Assembly (NCBI RefSeq): GCF_000004195.4
Contig: NC_030677.2
Coordinates: 114,849,036-114,913,035 of the forward strand
Direction: 5' to 3'
Source: Xenopus tropicalis
Lineage: Eukaryota > Chordata > Amphibia > Anura > Pipidae
Length of the DNA stretch: 64,000 nucleotides
Below are positions 11,601 through 21,860 of the stretch, one piece after another (the stretch's first letter is position 1; every line of letters begins with the position of its first letter). A program made the position numbers and the translations under genes. The notes under the pieces are model-generated. The model was not told where the DNA came from. It saw only the letters and a list, made by a program, of their open reading frames with translations, and did no database searches.

Positions 11601-12410
11601 GGGTTGCCACTTGTTTTAACCAAGTCAGCCCAGGTTTCATAAGCACTGTCTAAGTCAAAACTGCCTGCCTGGTTTTCCAAATTAGGGAATCCGGACAGAA
11701 ATCAGCTTGAATGATGCAGCGATTAGCCAATCATTGGCTGATTGTTGCTTAATAGTCCTGCCCACTAAACATCATCACCCTGCCCAGACTTCCCAACATG
11801 AAAAGGTAGCATTTTCAGCCTTATTGAAAATTCACTGTTCACTGTGTGAGATTTAAAAAAAAAAAAACATATTCTGATGCTTTTACCTTATAAGATAATG
11901 TTTTTTCTTATAATATAAATATAAATAATATAGTGCCCAAGGAAAAAAATGACCTCAAATTTTGATAAATTGTACAAATGTACCCTTTTAGGCATAATTT
12001 TCTAATAAATGCTTGTTTTTGTACATGCCTTTACTATTAAATATATTTTATGTGTTGTCACTTAAAAATTTTTTTTATCCATGTTTATCCATACCCTTAT
12101 TGTTGTGGGTTCAGATGACATATACTAACTTTTACTATATTTTTTTTTTTACTAGTCTTTGCTTATTAACTATTATTGGAAACATAGGTCTGTGTACAGT
12201 TTATTAGTTTTTATTTCCATGAAATATTTCAAGTTCACCATTTCAATGCAGAAGTAGATTTTAATGCATTGTACTGCAAAGGCTGTGATTGATTTCTTAC
12301 ATGCATTTTCATATAATCGCACTAATGTTATTTTTTGAATATATCTATATAAGCAGAATTTTTAAGGCCATGGTATGACTCCCCATGGGTGGGACAGTTA
12401 TTTAACATTT
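11601..12410. other. Mostly unassigned AT-rich DNA with an old TAGGGTTGCCAC terminus
   Basis: TAGGGTTGCCACTTGTTTTA near 11600 resembles a frog MITE end (reverse form near 4620). No right end was identified. The rest is AT-rich with poly-A and poly-T runs at 11857-11867 and 12139-12150. Confidence 0.4.
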
Positions 12411-12915
12411 ACCATATATACCATATAAGCTGAGGTACCTAATTTTACCTAAGAAAACTGGAAAAACTTATTGACTCGAGTATAAGCCTAGGGTGGGAAA
12501 TGCAGCAGCTACTGCTAAGTTTTAATAATCAAAATAAATACCAATAAAATTACATTAATTGAGGCATCAGTGGGGTATATGTTTTTCAATATTTATAATA
12601 CAGTAAACTAGCTCTGTAAGCCGAGAAGAGGGTCAACAAAAACAATATGAGTACTACCCCACGCTCATTGCACATTGGCAAACTGGCAGCAGACCCAGTC
12701 CTGGAGGAGATGTAAGGGGAAATAAGTATTGCTAGTGGGAGCCTAGGCCAGGGCACTGGAGGGTCTGGTTGCAGGTGGCCTAATTTGCACACAAAGGAGA
12801 GAGGGTGCTAGACTAGAGGGACTCATGGCACCCGACTCGAGTATAAGCCGAGGGTGACTTTTTCAGTACATTTTGGGTGCTGAAAAACTAGGCTTATACT
12901 CGAGTATATACAGTT
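12411..12915 (+). mobile_element. TATACTCGAG-family palindromic repeat
   Basis: The left end reads ACCATATATACCATATAAGC then GAGGTACCTAATTTTACCT, followed by GACTCGAGTATAAGCCTAGG. The right end mirrors it with GACTCGAGTATAAGCCGAGG and a terminal GGCTTATACTCGAGTATATA. The first 100 bp are the reverse complement of 10165-10262, so the two copies lie in opposite orientation. It is non-coding, and its superfamily is not assigned. Confidence 0.72.
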
Positions 12916-13879
12916 ATTCACATTTAATTCACTCCACTATTATATGATCATCCTGCTGCACTTCCTAAACTTATGAAATATACAATATTTTAAAAGATTA
13001 AAATAACAATCATATACAGTATGTACATTTATATGTTAAATTTAAAAAGTCATATGATAGATAATTGGTTGTGAGAATGCATTAGTTTAAATAATCTGGG
13101 AAACAGAAGGAATTTGACAGAAATGTCAGCTGGCAAAAAAAGTTGAGCAATGTGGGTTGTGCTTAAGTGGGATTAAGATAAAACTTGTATTAGAAATGTG
13201 CTGTGGACAGTCTTTATAGATTAGATGGATAATAGATAGATATTAATCTCAGAAGTAATCAGTAAAGTTGGGAGGCGCAGGATTATGGGCTATACAGCTG
13301 ATGAGGCTAACATATAAACAAGTGCACCATTTTTGACCTTTTGCCAGATCCTCTTACTGTTGATCCAGATGGCTGGGTTGGAAGATACAGCTGGCTTTGT
13401 GAATAAAGATGGTATTTTATATGTAAAAACGCTGGGGTGAGCACTGCCTGAGCCTTGACACTCTCTGTTACCCACGATTGATTTAGGGAACTGGAGGGGA
13501 AGCTTAAGTAACTAGAACTATATTTTGGGAAAGAGTACATTTAATTACTACACACCATATAGGTAGTCATCCAGGGTTCAGCAAAAGGCCGAAGAAGTAG
13601 GATAATCTCAGGGATTTTTTTTCCCTCCATCAAATAGTAATTCAGTCTCTTGGTGTATAAATCTGAATGTGTATATCGGTTTTCCAGAAACATAGTGTAA
13701 GTTCTATAATGGTAAATCCCTTAGCTGATATCAAAACAAAAAGAAGCTTTGTGTCAAAATGCATATTAAGCACAATAAAAAGACAGTGTGTATATCCTGT
13801 TAATGTCACAATGTTCATTTATTTTTCTAGTATTTTAAATAACAACAAATGAGGGTATATTAATAACTGGACTTCATTA
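12916..13879. other. Unassigned AT-rich DNA
   Basis: Nothing recognised except frames of 61-77 codons without known motifs. Confidence 0.45.
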
Positions 13880-14209
13880 TACAGGTATGGGACCTGTTAT
13901 ACAAAATGCTCGGGACCTGGGGTTTTCTGGATAATTGATCTTTCTGTAATTTGGATCTCCATACCTTAAGTCTACTAAAAAGCATTTAAGTACTGAATAA
14001 ACCCAAAAGGCTTGTTTTGCCTCCAATAAGGATTAATTATATCTTAGTTAGAATGAAGTACAAGGTACTGTTGTATTATTACAGAGAAAAAGGGAATCAT
14101 TTTTAAAATGTGAATTATTTGCTTATAATGCAGTCTAGGAGAGATGGCCTTTCCCTAATTCAGAACTTTCTGGATAACGGGTTTCCGGAGAAGGGATCCC
14201 ATACCTGTA
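13880..14209. mobile_element. TACAGGTATGGGA palindromic MITE, complete
   Basis: It begins TACAGGTATGGGACCTGTTA and ends GGATCCCATACCTGTA, with the internal landmarks of this abundant frog family: TTTGGATCTCCATACCTTAA, GGATTAATTATATCTTAGTT and TATTATTACAGAGAAAAAGG. Other copies are at 34255, 41530, 47755 (split), 53062 and 61057, with fragments at 36155 and 52866. The invariant outer TA at both ends could be a TA target duplication, which would fit Tc1/mariner, but this is inference. Confidence 0.9.
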
Positions 14210-14520
14210 CTTTTCTATTTATGATAAAAATGTATTAACAATTAGAAAAACTTCTAAGCAATGCTCCGTCTATGCTGTGTACTTGTGCTTGTGCACGCAA
14301 ATTTGTTGACCAGTGCACAACATAAATTGTGGTGCGCACCAAGAATTTTGTTTGAAAACACATAATTTTGTACTGCGCACACCAGTTTTTTTAAAGTGCA
14401 TGGTTTTAAAAAGTGCGCACAAAAGAATTGTGGTTAAAAACACAACAAACTATGTTGGAAATTGCCATTTGCACATTACACTTGTGGTTGTAAATAATGA
14501 TAATGTATTTTAATGTATAA
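14210..14520. repeat. Cluster of GTGCGCAC / GTGCAC motifs
   Basis: Short palindromes recur in an AT-rich setting: GTGCACGC (14291), GTGCAC (14313), GTGCGCACC (14332), CTGCGCACAC (14374) and GTGCGCACAA (14415), interspersed with AATTTTGT- and AATTGTGGT-like blocks. It looks like a decayed repeat made of short inverted motifs. The family is not recognised. Confidence 0.4.
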
Positions 14521-16329
14521 TGGATTTTGTATGTTGCACAATTAAAAAACTTCACATCAAAATTCTGAAACTTTCTTTAATATATACATCTTTTAATATT
14601 ATAATCACAAGACCAACTTGTAATTTAGCATTAGTATTCCTTAATCAATGCCTTCCTGATTACTTAACTTTACCATAGAAACTGTTCTAAATCCTAGAAA
14701 TTGCTTATGCATAAGACATACCTAATTGACCAATATATCAAATATAAAGCAGAAAAAGACTATAATCCAATTAAGAAGGATGTGTCGCCATGGAAGCAAA
14801 CTGACGACATAATATTTCATGTCAAAAAATGCAAGTAAGTGCAGAAATTATGAATCTTAGTTAGACTCATTACGCTCTTCTGAATGTTTAATATATATAG
14901 TAATGCACATTGTGCATTTGTCATAGAGAATTAAATAAATTATTTATTTTTCTATTAAGTCTTAATTATAGAATAGAAGAACAGAATAACATAAGCAGAA
15001 GATATAGATTGTTTGCTATATGGATATGGGTTCCATTATCTGTAATGCTTTGGCACTGGATTTTTCAAATTAAGGATGTTAAAGTGAAAAATATATTTCT
15101 TAAGACTTTAAAGCATCTGGCAAAGAATTAGAATTATTTGTTTTAATAGGATTATGTGTTTAAAATGTATGGTTCAAAGTGATTATTCACAATTTTCACA
15201 TAACTATGTAAGCCATTCTTTTCAATTTAATTATGTGATAGAATACCATTTTTGGAAGCCTGGGGGTGACTGAAAAAGGCAGGTAGGATGTTCATAAGAT
15301 GTCATGCTAGAAAATTCACCAGGACAGATAATTTTTTTACGAAAAAGAGCACTTGTCCAGCTTTAAATTTAAGTCACTTAATTTCAACGACCGGTCAGTG
15401 TTAAATTGAAGTGGGGCATTTCTGTCATACCTTTTGTTTTGCTAGTTGGCTGAAAATTAAGCATTCATCATATCAGAAGCCATCACAGACATTTCAATCC
15501 ACTGATTTGTATTAATGCATGAGTATGCAAAACCCTTCAAGTTGCTTACTTTCAAACACAGTCTCATCTATTATAAGCTATTGTGTGTCTTTGTGCTAGT
15601 CACAAAAAGTCCAGGAGTACTTGCATCAAGCCTCTATAGTGTTATTTATAAAGTATTATTATTGCACAGCTTAGCACAGTCTAGCTCTGGGGCTTATTAA
15701 TTGTGACTGGATGAGACACAGGAGGCACAAGTGACTAGTGCACATTGTACTAGATCATTTTCAATATCCTTATAATACACAAGAGCCATGCTGTAAAATA
15801 TAAAGGTCCTAAAAGACGGCGCTTAGTGATGTGATCATTTTAAAATGAGTGTTTAGTTATATGATTTGTGACACAACAATGTACACCTGCTGTAAATTAC
15901 AAGGATATTGATATTTACGTAAAATTCCTCTTTCACTTTAAATAACTTTATAATTTACAATAGGGGTGACATAATTTTCTATAAAATATAGGAAGGGAAA
16001 AATATTGCCATTTATGAATTGATTTTTTATATATAAAATATATGCATTTAAAATAAATGCTGCTTTAAAATAATAAGTGGGAAACCTTAGTTTATATATA
16101 TACTGTATATAAGAAAAGGGCTCGGTTACATATTTATTAAACAATGCCTAATAAGAAAGCACCGACACATTCACAGAATATAAACTACTAGAAGCCAGTT
16201 TCAGCTCTAATATTTTGCCAGACCTGAGCAACAGCTTAACGGAGTAAGCCTAATGATGATAGATTATTTCTACGCCTCAGACACCAACTCACAATGGGAT
16301 TTCTGCTCTACATTTTATATTTATTTTCC
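14521..16329. other. Unassigned AT-rich DNA
   Basis: About 1.8 kb without a recognised repeat, exon or RNA. A TATATATACTGTATATA inverted stretch lies near 16092. Short frames show no motif. Confidence 0.45.
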
Positions 16330-16700
16330 TCTGAGTAAACAAAATATCTTTTAAAAAAATTTCATCAAAAATGATCTCTTCTTTCTGCAACCCACGCAAA
16401 AGGCAATAATTTAATCTTGCATACCATCTGCACGGATAGAAGGCATTTACCATGCTTTTAATAGCATCTTTCAAAAAATAATCCAATATATCTATTGAAG
16501 ACATTTGAATTAATTCCGGCAACAGCTGCTAAGCTGACCGCAGCATTTTCTGGCCTGTGGAACATAGCATCTCCACATGAAATCTCCAATTCAAAGATGT
16601 GGATCACTTTCAACCTGGAAGAACAGCAAAGCAAAATGACATTTTTCAATGGCAAAAATAGAGATAATGAATTCCTATTTTGCTTTCCACTGTACGGTTA
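16330..16700. other. Candidate conserved non-coding block
   Basis: A compact non-repetitive stretch of balanced composition. It contains an E-box (AACAGCTGCTAAGCTGACC near 16520), TTAATTCC and several ATTTA- or TAAT-type homeodomain-like sites, sitting between AT-rich flanks. Both strands carry 65-77 codon frames (16289-16701), but none has splice sites or a known motif. The texture suggests a possible conserved enhancer; only an alignment can tell. Confidence 0.3.
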
Positions 16701-16936
16701 ATTATTTATTTGAATACTTTAATATAAAAATATTTATTTATTTTAGTTATCATTGCCTTTAAATTGATTTTCCATTGCTAAAAATGATCAGATCTTTTCT
16801 CTAAAGCCTTAGTAAGAAAGAAAAAATCTTTCGTAATTTCCACTTAAAAGAGAGTTTGTTGGAACTATGAAATAAAAGATTTGTGGAGTCCAACTGCATC
16901 TGATCAAATGGTTCAAATGTGGTATCATATGAAATG
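16701..16936. other. Unassigned AT-rich DNA
   Basis: AT-rich flank; nothing recognised. Confidence 0.4.
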
Positions 16937-17502
16937 TTAAAGGGAAACTATATATAAGCTTTCTCTCATGCTATTAAGAAACTTTATAAATATAATCAAT
17001 TAAAAATTCTGTCCTGTTTTTGAAATCATGGGTGGTTCACATTTAGTATGTTACAGAATGGCAAATTCTAAGCAACTTTTTATTTGGTTTTAATTATTTT
17101 TTATAGTTTTGAACTATTTGCCTTCTTCTTCTAACTCTTTGAAGCTTTCAAATGGGGGTCCCAACAGCCAAAAAAAATGCTCTGTGAAGCTACGTTTTTA
17201 TTGTAGTAGTTACTTTGAACTTTCTATTCAGGTCCTCTCCTATTCATATACCAGCCTTTCATTCAAACTACAACCTGGTTGCTAAGGTAATTTGGACCCT
17301 AGCAACCCCCAAAGGATATATTAGACTCCATCTCCTGCATTAATATTAAATAGTGAGAGACAGACTGCTGAGAAGGGAAAAGGGAGATAAACTTGATCAT
17401 ATCAGAAATGGTACAAAGTTTTTAATTGATTATATTTAGAAATATATATCTGTGGGATAAAGTGTATATTAGATTATCCTTTTAGTGATAGATCCCCTTT
17501 AA
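16937..17502. mobile_element. T2-type (Kolobok-like) element, TTAA-flanked, composite
   Basis: It is bounded by TTAA at 16937-16940 and 17499-17502, with ends TTAAAGGGAAACTATATATA and GTGATAGATCCCCTTTAA. The outer arms pair through TATAATCAATTAAAAA. The interior (about 17030-17330) carries the blocks of another frog T2-like family, including AAGCAACTTTTTATTTGGTT and CCTGGTTGCTAAGGTAATTTGG, so an older insertion may be nested. TTAA plus AAAGG ends define the T2/Kolobok group. It is non-coding. Confidence 0.78.
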
Positions 17503-17655
17503 GCCTGGTCAAAATGGATACATACAATTCCAATTTTAGAATTATTAAAGCAAGTTATTTAGTTAAAGGCAGTAGAGCAATGGAAGGAGTTTTTTTTTGC
17601 AGAAAATAAAAATTTTAAACTGCTCATGTGTTTTTGCCAAGTAACCCTAGGTTTC
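17503..17655. other. Unassigned DNA
   Basis: Nothing recognised. Confidence 0.4.
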
Positions 17656-18053
17656 TTAAATGGGACCTGTCACCTTCTTTTCTATCATGTTAATTGAGCA
17701 AAATAAACTATTCTTAAACTATACAAATTATTTACATTTTGTTTCCCTTAGTCTTGGATCAAAGCAAGCAGGCAGGTGCCAAATTGTGGGCACTTTTATT
17801 TAGGCAAATTTTGTATCTCCCCAACATCTTGTGTATGCACTACAATGGGTGACCTAATGCCCACGCACAGACTACACAAGAGGAGCAAGAGGGAATGTGA
17901 GGAGTGCAGTGACTTCTAGAAATTGCTGAATGGAAAGGGAAAGTAAGTGACTGCCTACACAGGCAGACAGTAATGATTGATAGGTATAGATATTTTCATA
18001 AAAATGACCATTATTAAACAGCTTTTGATGTCTTGGTAACAGGCAAGTACTTA
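17656..18053. mobile_element. T2-type element, same family as 37086-37597
   Basis: It starts TTAAATGGGACCTGTCACC and shares the family landmarks CAAGCAGGCAGGTGCCA, ATCTTGTGTATGCACTACAATG and TTTTGATGTCTTGGTAACAGG. The right end is worn: the expected GGGTGACAGGTCC..TTAA has become GGTAACAGGCAAG..TTAG. The copy at 37086-37597 keeps both ends. Confidence 0.72.
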
Positions 18054-18474
18054 GTCAATACCAGGATTATTTATTTGGTGGATGGTGCCCCTTTCACCTG
18101 TGCCTTATATATAATGTCAGAAGTGAGAGTGCTAGAAACAAATTATTGTAATGATGCCAAACCTAAAGTCTAAAGCCAAAAGTACATGTTTTCCTGAATT
18201 TGACTTAGGACCTAAAGCTTTGTTAACATTCTTGTGTGACAAAGTTTGTTGACTGTTGTTCTGCACAAAAACTGCCAATTTTAATCTTAAAGAGAGCTAT
18301 TTTAAATCTGGTCTTGAAAAAGTTATCCTACTAATCCTGGTATTTGGTACAATGGAACTCAATAGTGTTGTGCTAAGAAAGTTACACTGGTCATGTGACC
18401 TACTCATTCAGTGGTGATGGAAGTAAAATATATTTTATTTCAAAATAGTTAGGCAATATTCAGCAGTCAGCAGT
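18054..18474. other. Unassigned DNA
   Basis: Nothing recognised. Confidence 0.4.
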
Positions 18475-19002
18475 TTGTACACCCTTAGGGTTGGCCTATA
18501 GGGGAATTTCCCTACAGGAACCTATATAAGAATTGCAGAAGCCAGAGACTTTTTCTTTTGGCCTGATAACATCAGGCAGGATAGACTATAGATTTTCTGA
18601 CCATTTAGTCAGAGGTCAGAGGTAGCTGTGTTAGTCAGTAAGGACAGACTGTAGCCCTGACGAGGAATCAGTATTTGAGGTAGAGTTCCAGATGATTATG
18701 GGCCAGTTAAGGATTGGAGCATATAGGAGCAGGTTAGTGGAAGCCTTCAGGAGCTGTAGTGAAATAGCTTGGGAAACTAAACTACACTAATGCATTTCCA
18801 CAGGACAGCGGCACTGAAAGTTCCTAGAGAGCAAATGCTGTGTGTGTTTGTGAGAAGATCTTCTGCAGAAACTGTGTTTTGTGTAAGGGATATTGTGTAA
18901 CTGATTTCTACTGACAGAGTCGGGCCTGCTGTGCCCCAGTCTGCACCATGCCACCACTATGAGGAGCTTCTCAATAACAAGTCTGTTTCTTGGTTCATCA
19001 CA
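18475..19002 (+). mobile_element. Possible solo LTR (promoter-like, unrecognised)
   Basis: The block is more GC-balanced than its flanks and non-palindromic. A TATA-like CCTATATAAGAATTGC lies at 18522, following an inverted-repeat-rich stretch (TATAGGGGAATTTCCCTA), and a CAATAACAAGTCTGTTTCTT stretch near the end resembles an LTR polyadenylation region. TGTACACC (18475) and TTCATCACA (about 19002) could be the TG..CA ends. I see no flanking duplication, primer site or coding remnant, so this is a weak call; a cellular promoter is an alternative. Confidence 0.3.
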
Positions 19003-19354
19003 TTGCAGGTGAGATGTCTACTGCTTACAGCAAAGACCTGCCCAAGCCCCTTTTCTGTGATGGGAGCCTGCCAGTCATGGGCAGCCCTGTTATAATCATG
19101 TTGTGTTATTTTATCATTTCAAGCAGGTCAATTATCATGCACTATATGGCCAAAAGTATTAATTCCCAAACAAAGGCTATTATGAAGACACAGGGGCATT
19201 AGCAAGATTGGCCAATGATTCTGGGAATCAGGTCTGGCCCACAGTCATAATTCCTGTGTCATTCCACATGTATTCAGTCAGGGTTCTGCATACTACTGCA
19301 TCCTTACTTACAGGCCACAATAATATAAGATAAATAAGAATTATAACTAAAAAA
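19003..19354. other. Unassigned DNA
   Basis: Nothing recognised. Confidence 0.4.
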
Positions 19355-19360
19355 CTATGT

Positions 19361-19395
19361 CTGACAAAGGGTCGTGCCCAGAAATATTACATGGT
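19361..19395 (+). ncRNA. Hammerhead-ribozyme-like motif (PLE terminal repeat), degenerate
   Basis: The order CTGACAA, then a hairpin GGG-TCGT-CCC, then AGAAA fits a minimal hammerhead (CTGANGA, stem II, GAAA) as found in PLE terminal repeats. The second-strand core reads CTGACAA instead of CTGANGA, and GAAA is preceded by A rather than C, so cleavage is unlikely. It is followed by an A-rich TTGCACTTAATAAAC stretch. Confidence 0.45.
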
Positions 19396-19873
19396 TTGCA
19401 CTTAATAAACTAGCAGGGTATATCCTACTGAAACAGCCCTGTTTTTCTAGTATTTTTGCTTGTTCTTAACTAAGAAACTAATCATTCTTCAGACTGATCT
19501 CCTTTTAAGTATATTTTAAGTAGGTAATAAACTTTCACATAGTCTTATAATCTTACAAGGCAAGTGGCTTTCTGCAAATAGCATGTACTAATACTGCTCT
19601 AAACAATGTAATTAAGTAACGAAAACACAATAATTTGTCTCCACTATAACAAACTAAACCTATAATATCAAACACTACATTAAAGGACAAGGAAAGTGTA
19701 ATAAAGAATCAATCTCCTTTAAGGGGCATACCTCCAGTAGGTTCATGCTTTTTTTAAACTCTGCTTTTTTCTAAGCCATTTTTGTGATGAGAATCATTGT
19801 AGTAAAATAAAAAAAGCACAGCTCCCGTACAAAAATGTCTTTAATTCTACTTTCCTGCACCAAGACCAAGGGG

Positions 19874-20558
19874 CTGAGTCACTAAAGTGCGATAACGCTT
19901 ATCGCATGCTTTTTTGCGTTAAAAAGCATGCGATAATTAAGTCCCGATTCATCAAAATAATTTCACATGCGTTAAGATGCATATAGCATGCGCAAAAAAA
20001 AGCACTGCGATATTTACCTTGCATTGGGTTAATTCTCGCATAGAAATAATACTAACGCATGATTCACAAACACATATGAAGCATTAAACGCGCTAAATAT
20101 CGCATTAGTCTGTGCAAATATTAACACCTACTTGGGGTAGGCGGTACTTAAAGAAAATTGTGGTTCGTGAGCTTTTGGCAACACAACATGGACTTTGCAG
20201 TTGGATTTTTTCAAGTATGTGTTGGCCCTAGAGTGATGCATCCTCCAGTTTTCAGGGAAATAGTAATTTTCAGAACAGACGTTTTCCAAAAGTAATGGTT
20301 ACGGTGCGTAAAATCGTGCACAAATATAGCAAGCGACGAAATATATAGCACGCAGCGGGAAATAATGCATGTGGCAGGAATTAACGCAAGAAAAACGCTC
20401 ATCGCAAGTTAAATAAGGCAAAAAACATTGCGTCTTAATTATGACGCCTGTCCTTTTAGTGAATTGAGCGTTAAGTCGCAAAAAATAAGAAGCGATAAAA
20501 TTTTTATCGCATTCTATAAATAGCGCTCATTTTATTGCACTTTAGTGAATCAACCCCC
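19874..20558 (+). mobile_element. Long palindromic MITE, GGGGCTGATTCACTAAAGTGCGA family
   Basis: The ends GGGGCTGAGTCACTAAAGTG and GCACTTTAGTGAATCAACCC are inverted repeats. The long arms are built from GCGATAA..TTATCGCATGC blocks, and a non-palindromic core lies at about 20150-20300. The core contains a 35-codon frame (20188-20295) that has an equal-length counterpart in the second copy (40324-40800), with 59 consecutive identical bases (20203-20261 and 40619-40677). The superfamily is not certain. Confidence 0.82.
20188..20295 (+). CDS. Tiny 35-codon frame in MITE core (doubtful)
   Basis: An ATG frame of 35 codons beginning MDFAVGFFQVCVGP and ending FQK-stop. The other copy of the MITE (40604-40711) keeps a start, 35 codons and TAA at the same place despite ten changed codons. 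It could be the start of a transposase ORF kept from the autonomous parent, an internal-deletion scar, or simply lack of time to decay. I do not recognise the peptide. Confidence 0.25.
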   Translation: MDFAVGFFQVCVGPRVMHPPVFREIVIFRTDVFQK

Positions 20559-20671
20559 AAGACTGCTGAGTCTGCGCAGTAGTTTAGGCCAAAGTGTAGC
20601 ACACGTGCATTAAAAAGTACTTGCGAGAGTGCCTTCAAGCAACGTCAAAGTGTGCTCAACCTCATGCACTG

Positions 20672-20954
20672 TAAAGGTGGCCATACACTGTAAGATCTGC
20701 TCCCTACGGGTGGGCGATATCGGGTTAATTCGATTGCTTGGCTAGTTAAAATGCCGATTCGGGGACCACATGAACGTGCCGATGCGGTCCCCGATCCGGC
20801 GGAAAAATAAAACCTGCCTGATCAATATCTGGTCAATTTCAGGCCAGATGGCGGTCGGGGAGGCTGCTGTTCCTGCCTATACATGGCCAGATAAGCTGCT
20901 GGTCTAAAGGACAGATATTGGCAGCTGAAATCGGCCGGTGTATGGCCACCTTAA
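20672..20954. mobile_element. MITE, AGGTGGCCATACAC family, PIF/Harbinger-like (TAA duplication)
   Basis: Terminal inverted repeats AGGTGGCCATACACTG and CCGGTGTATGGCCACCT (element 20675-20951) are flanked by TAA on both sides (20672-20674 and 20952-20954). The interior is rich in CGATCC/GGATCG-like inverted blocks. A three-base TWA duplication suggests the PIF/Harbinger group. A 64-codon minus frame across it is incidental. Confidence 0.8.
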
Positions 20955-21241
20955 CTTGTGCACTGATACTGTAGCAAGTTGTGACAGCGCACAAGCTTTT
21001 TAGACATGCTTGCATGCTTTTGTGCATGTGCATTTAGCTTGCCTCCGCCATCTTTTACGTCAATGAAAAGTACCTGGCGGTGGCAAGTCTGGAGATACAG
21101 CATTGAGTGGGCACTACGGGAGCACTTTTTTGAACAATTATTTTATTTTTGGTGCACACAGGGGCCCTCTATTAAATAATGATAAATGTTATAAAAGCCT
21201 TTCCTTGTCCTTTAACTGTAATGCAAGAAATGTAATCTACT

Positions 21242-21535
21242 TTGACACGTGAAAAGTGTAAGAAACAACACATTTGGCAAATAAGTCGAAAACTAAAAGA
21301 AAGAATTAAGGACCATGTTTTAAACATTACTAATAAATGCCAAACTTCAGGAGCCAAACATTTTATGGAGTGTAATAATGGATTGCCTCCTTTTTTAAGA
21401 GTCACAGATATTGACAAGTTGGTTCTTGCTCCAAGAGGGGGCAATATAACTTTCGAGTTATTGCAAAAATAAGCTAGATGGATTTTTCATCTTGGGTACT
21501 AGTCTAAATCTTGAGTTTAATATATCTTGCTATGT
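21242..21535 (+). pseudogene. PLE C-terminal (GIY-YIG endonuclease) coding remnant
   Basis: The frame from 21242 runs about 76 codons and contains SRKLKERIKDHV, then AKHFMECNNG, then DKLVLAPRGGNITFELLQK. These match in order the R..EH helix, the HF block and the terminal RGGD-like block of GIY-YIG domains at the C-terminus of Penelope-like polyproteins. A stop follows at 21472, but ARWIFHLG continues in frame, and after a shift GTSLNLEFNISCYV completes the expected ending near 21535. The GIY and YIG core strands lie upstream and are lost or mutated (HIWQ where a YVGK-like motif is expected). It is a dead fragment; the T2 insertion lies just 5'. Confidence 0.75.
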
Positions 21536-21693
21536 ATGATTAATGTACATATCTAAAAAAATGTTTTCAACGCCTAAATAATTTCCTCTGCAATTATGAT
21601 TTTTGTTTGTAATTAACCAATTTACCATGAATGTTGCTATGAATGAAACAGTAATTGTTTTGTACCACCCCCTAAAAATTCTTTTACTTTAGC

Positions 21694-21735
21694 CTATGAT
21701 TAAGTGCCCCTGGATGGCATGAAATGTGTAAGGCT
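21694..21735 (+). ncRNA. Second hammerhead-like motif at the PLE 3' end (weak)
   Basis: CTATGATTA, then a hairpin-capable GTGCC-CCTGGAT-GGCAT, then GAAATG repeats the layout of the motif at 19361. The first conserved block is damaged, with an insertion relative to CTGATGA. Its position after the GIY-YIG end is where a PLE terminal repeat should sit. Confidence 0.3.
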
Positions 21736-21762
21736 ATCAGCATGATTGTCTAAAATATGTTG

Positions 21763-21836
21763 AACTTATTGTACAGCGCTGCGGAATATGTTGGCGCTTT
21801 ATAAATAAATGTTAATAATAATAATAATGAATTATA
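21763..21836 (+). mobile_element. LINE/SINE 3' tail fragment with TAA simple repeat
   Basis: TTGTACAGCGCTGCGGAATA and TTGGCGCTTTATAAATAAAT is the shared SINE/LINE tail, ending in a short TAA-type microsatellite (21812-21830), as is usual for insertions by this machinery. Confidence 0.75.
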
Positions 21837-21860
21837 ATTTTTTTATACAATAATAATTGC

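Larger units (their letters stand above)
19680..21215. mobile_element. T2-type element carrying two nested MITEs
   Basis: The left end TTAAAGGACAAGGAAAGTG (from 19680) is mirrored by AGCCTTTCCTTGTCCTTTAA (to 21215); TTAA at both ends is the target site. Of about 1.54 kb, roughly 1 kb is two later insertions (19874-20558 and 20672-20954). The original T2 is therefore only about 0.55 kb and non-coding. Another left end of the same family (TTAAAGGATGAGGAAAGTTA) lies at 33681. It interrupts the PLE relic. Confidence 0.82.
19355..21745 (+). mobile_element. Penelope-like element (PLE) relic, split by a nested T2 element
   Basis: Two PLE hallmarks lie on the same strand: hammerhead-like motifs (19361-19384 and 21694-21724) and a GIY-YIG-type C-terminal coding remnant (21242-21535). 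They are separated by a TTAA-flanked T2 element (19680-21215). If that insertion is removed, the upstream hammerhead-like motif lies about 320 bp before the coding remnant. This resembles the usual PLE arrangement, in which a terminal repeat from one copy precedes a 5'-truncated second copy. No reverse-transcriptase domain is visible. The element is dead: no start, a frame change and mutated ribozyme cores. Confidence 0.7.

Noticed and set aside
18655..18680. CTGACGAGG as another hammerhead
   Set aside because: No stem II hairpin followed by GAAA at the required spacing.
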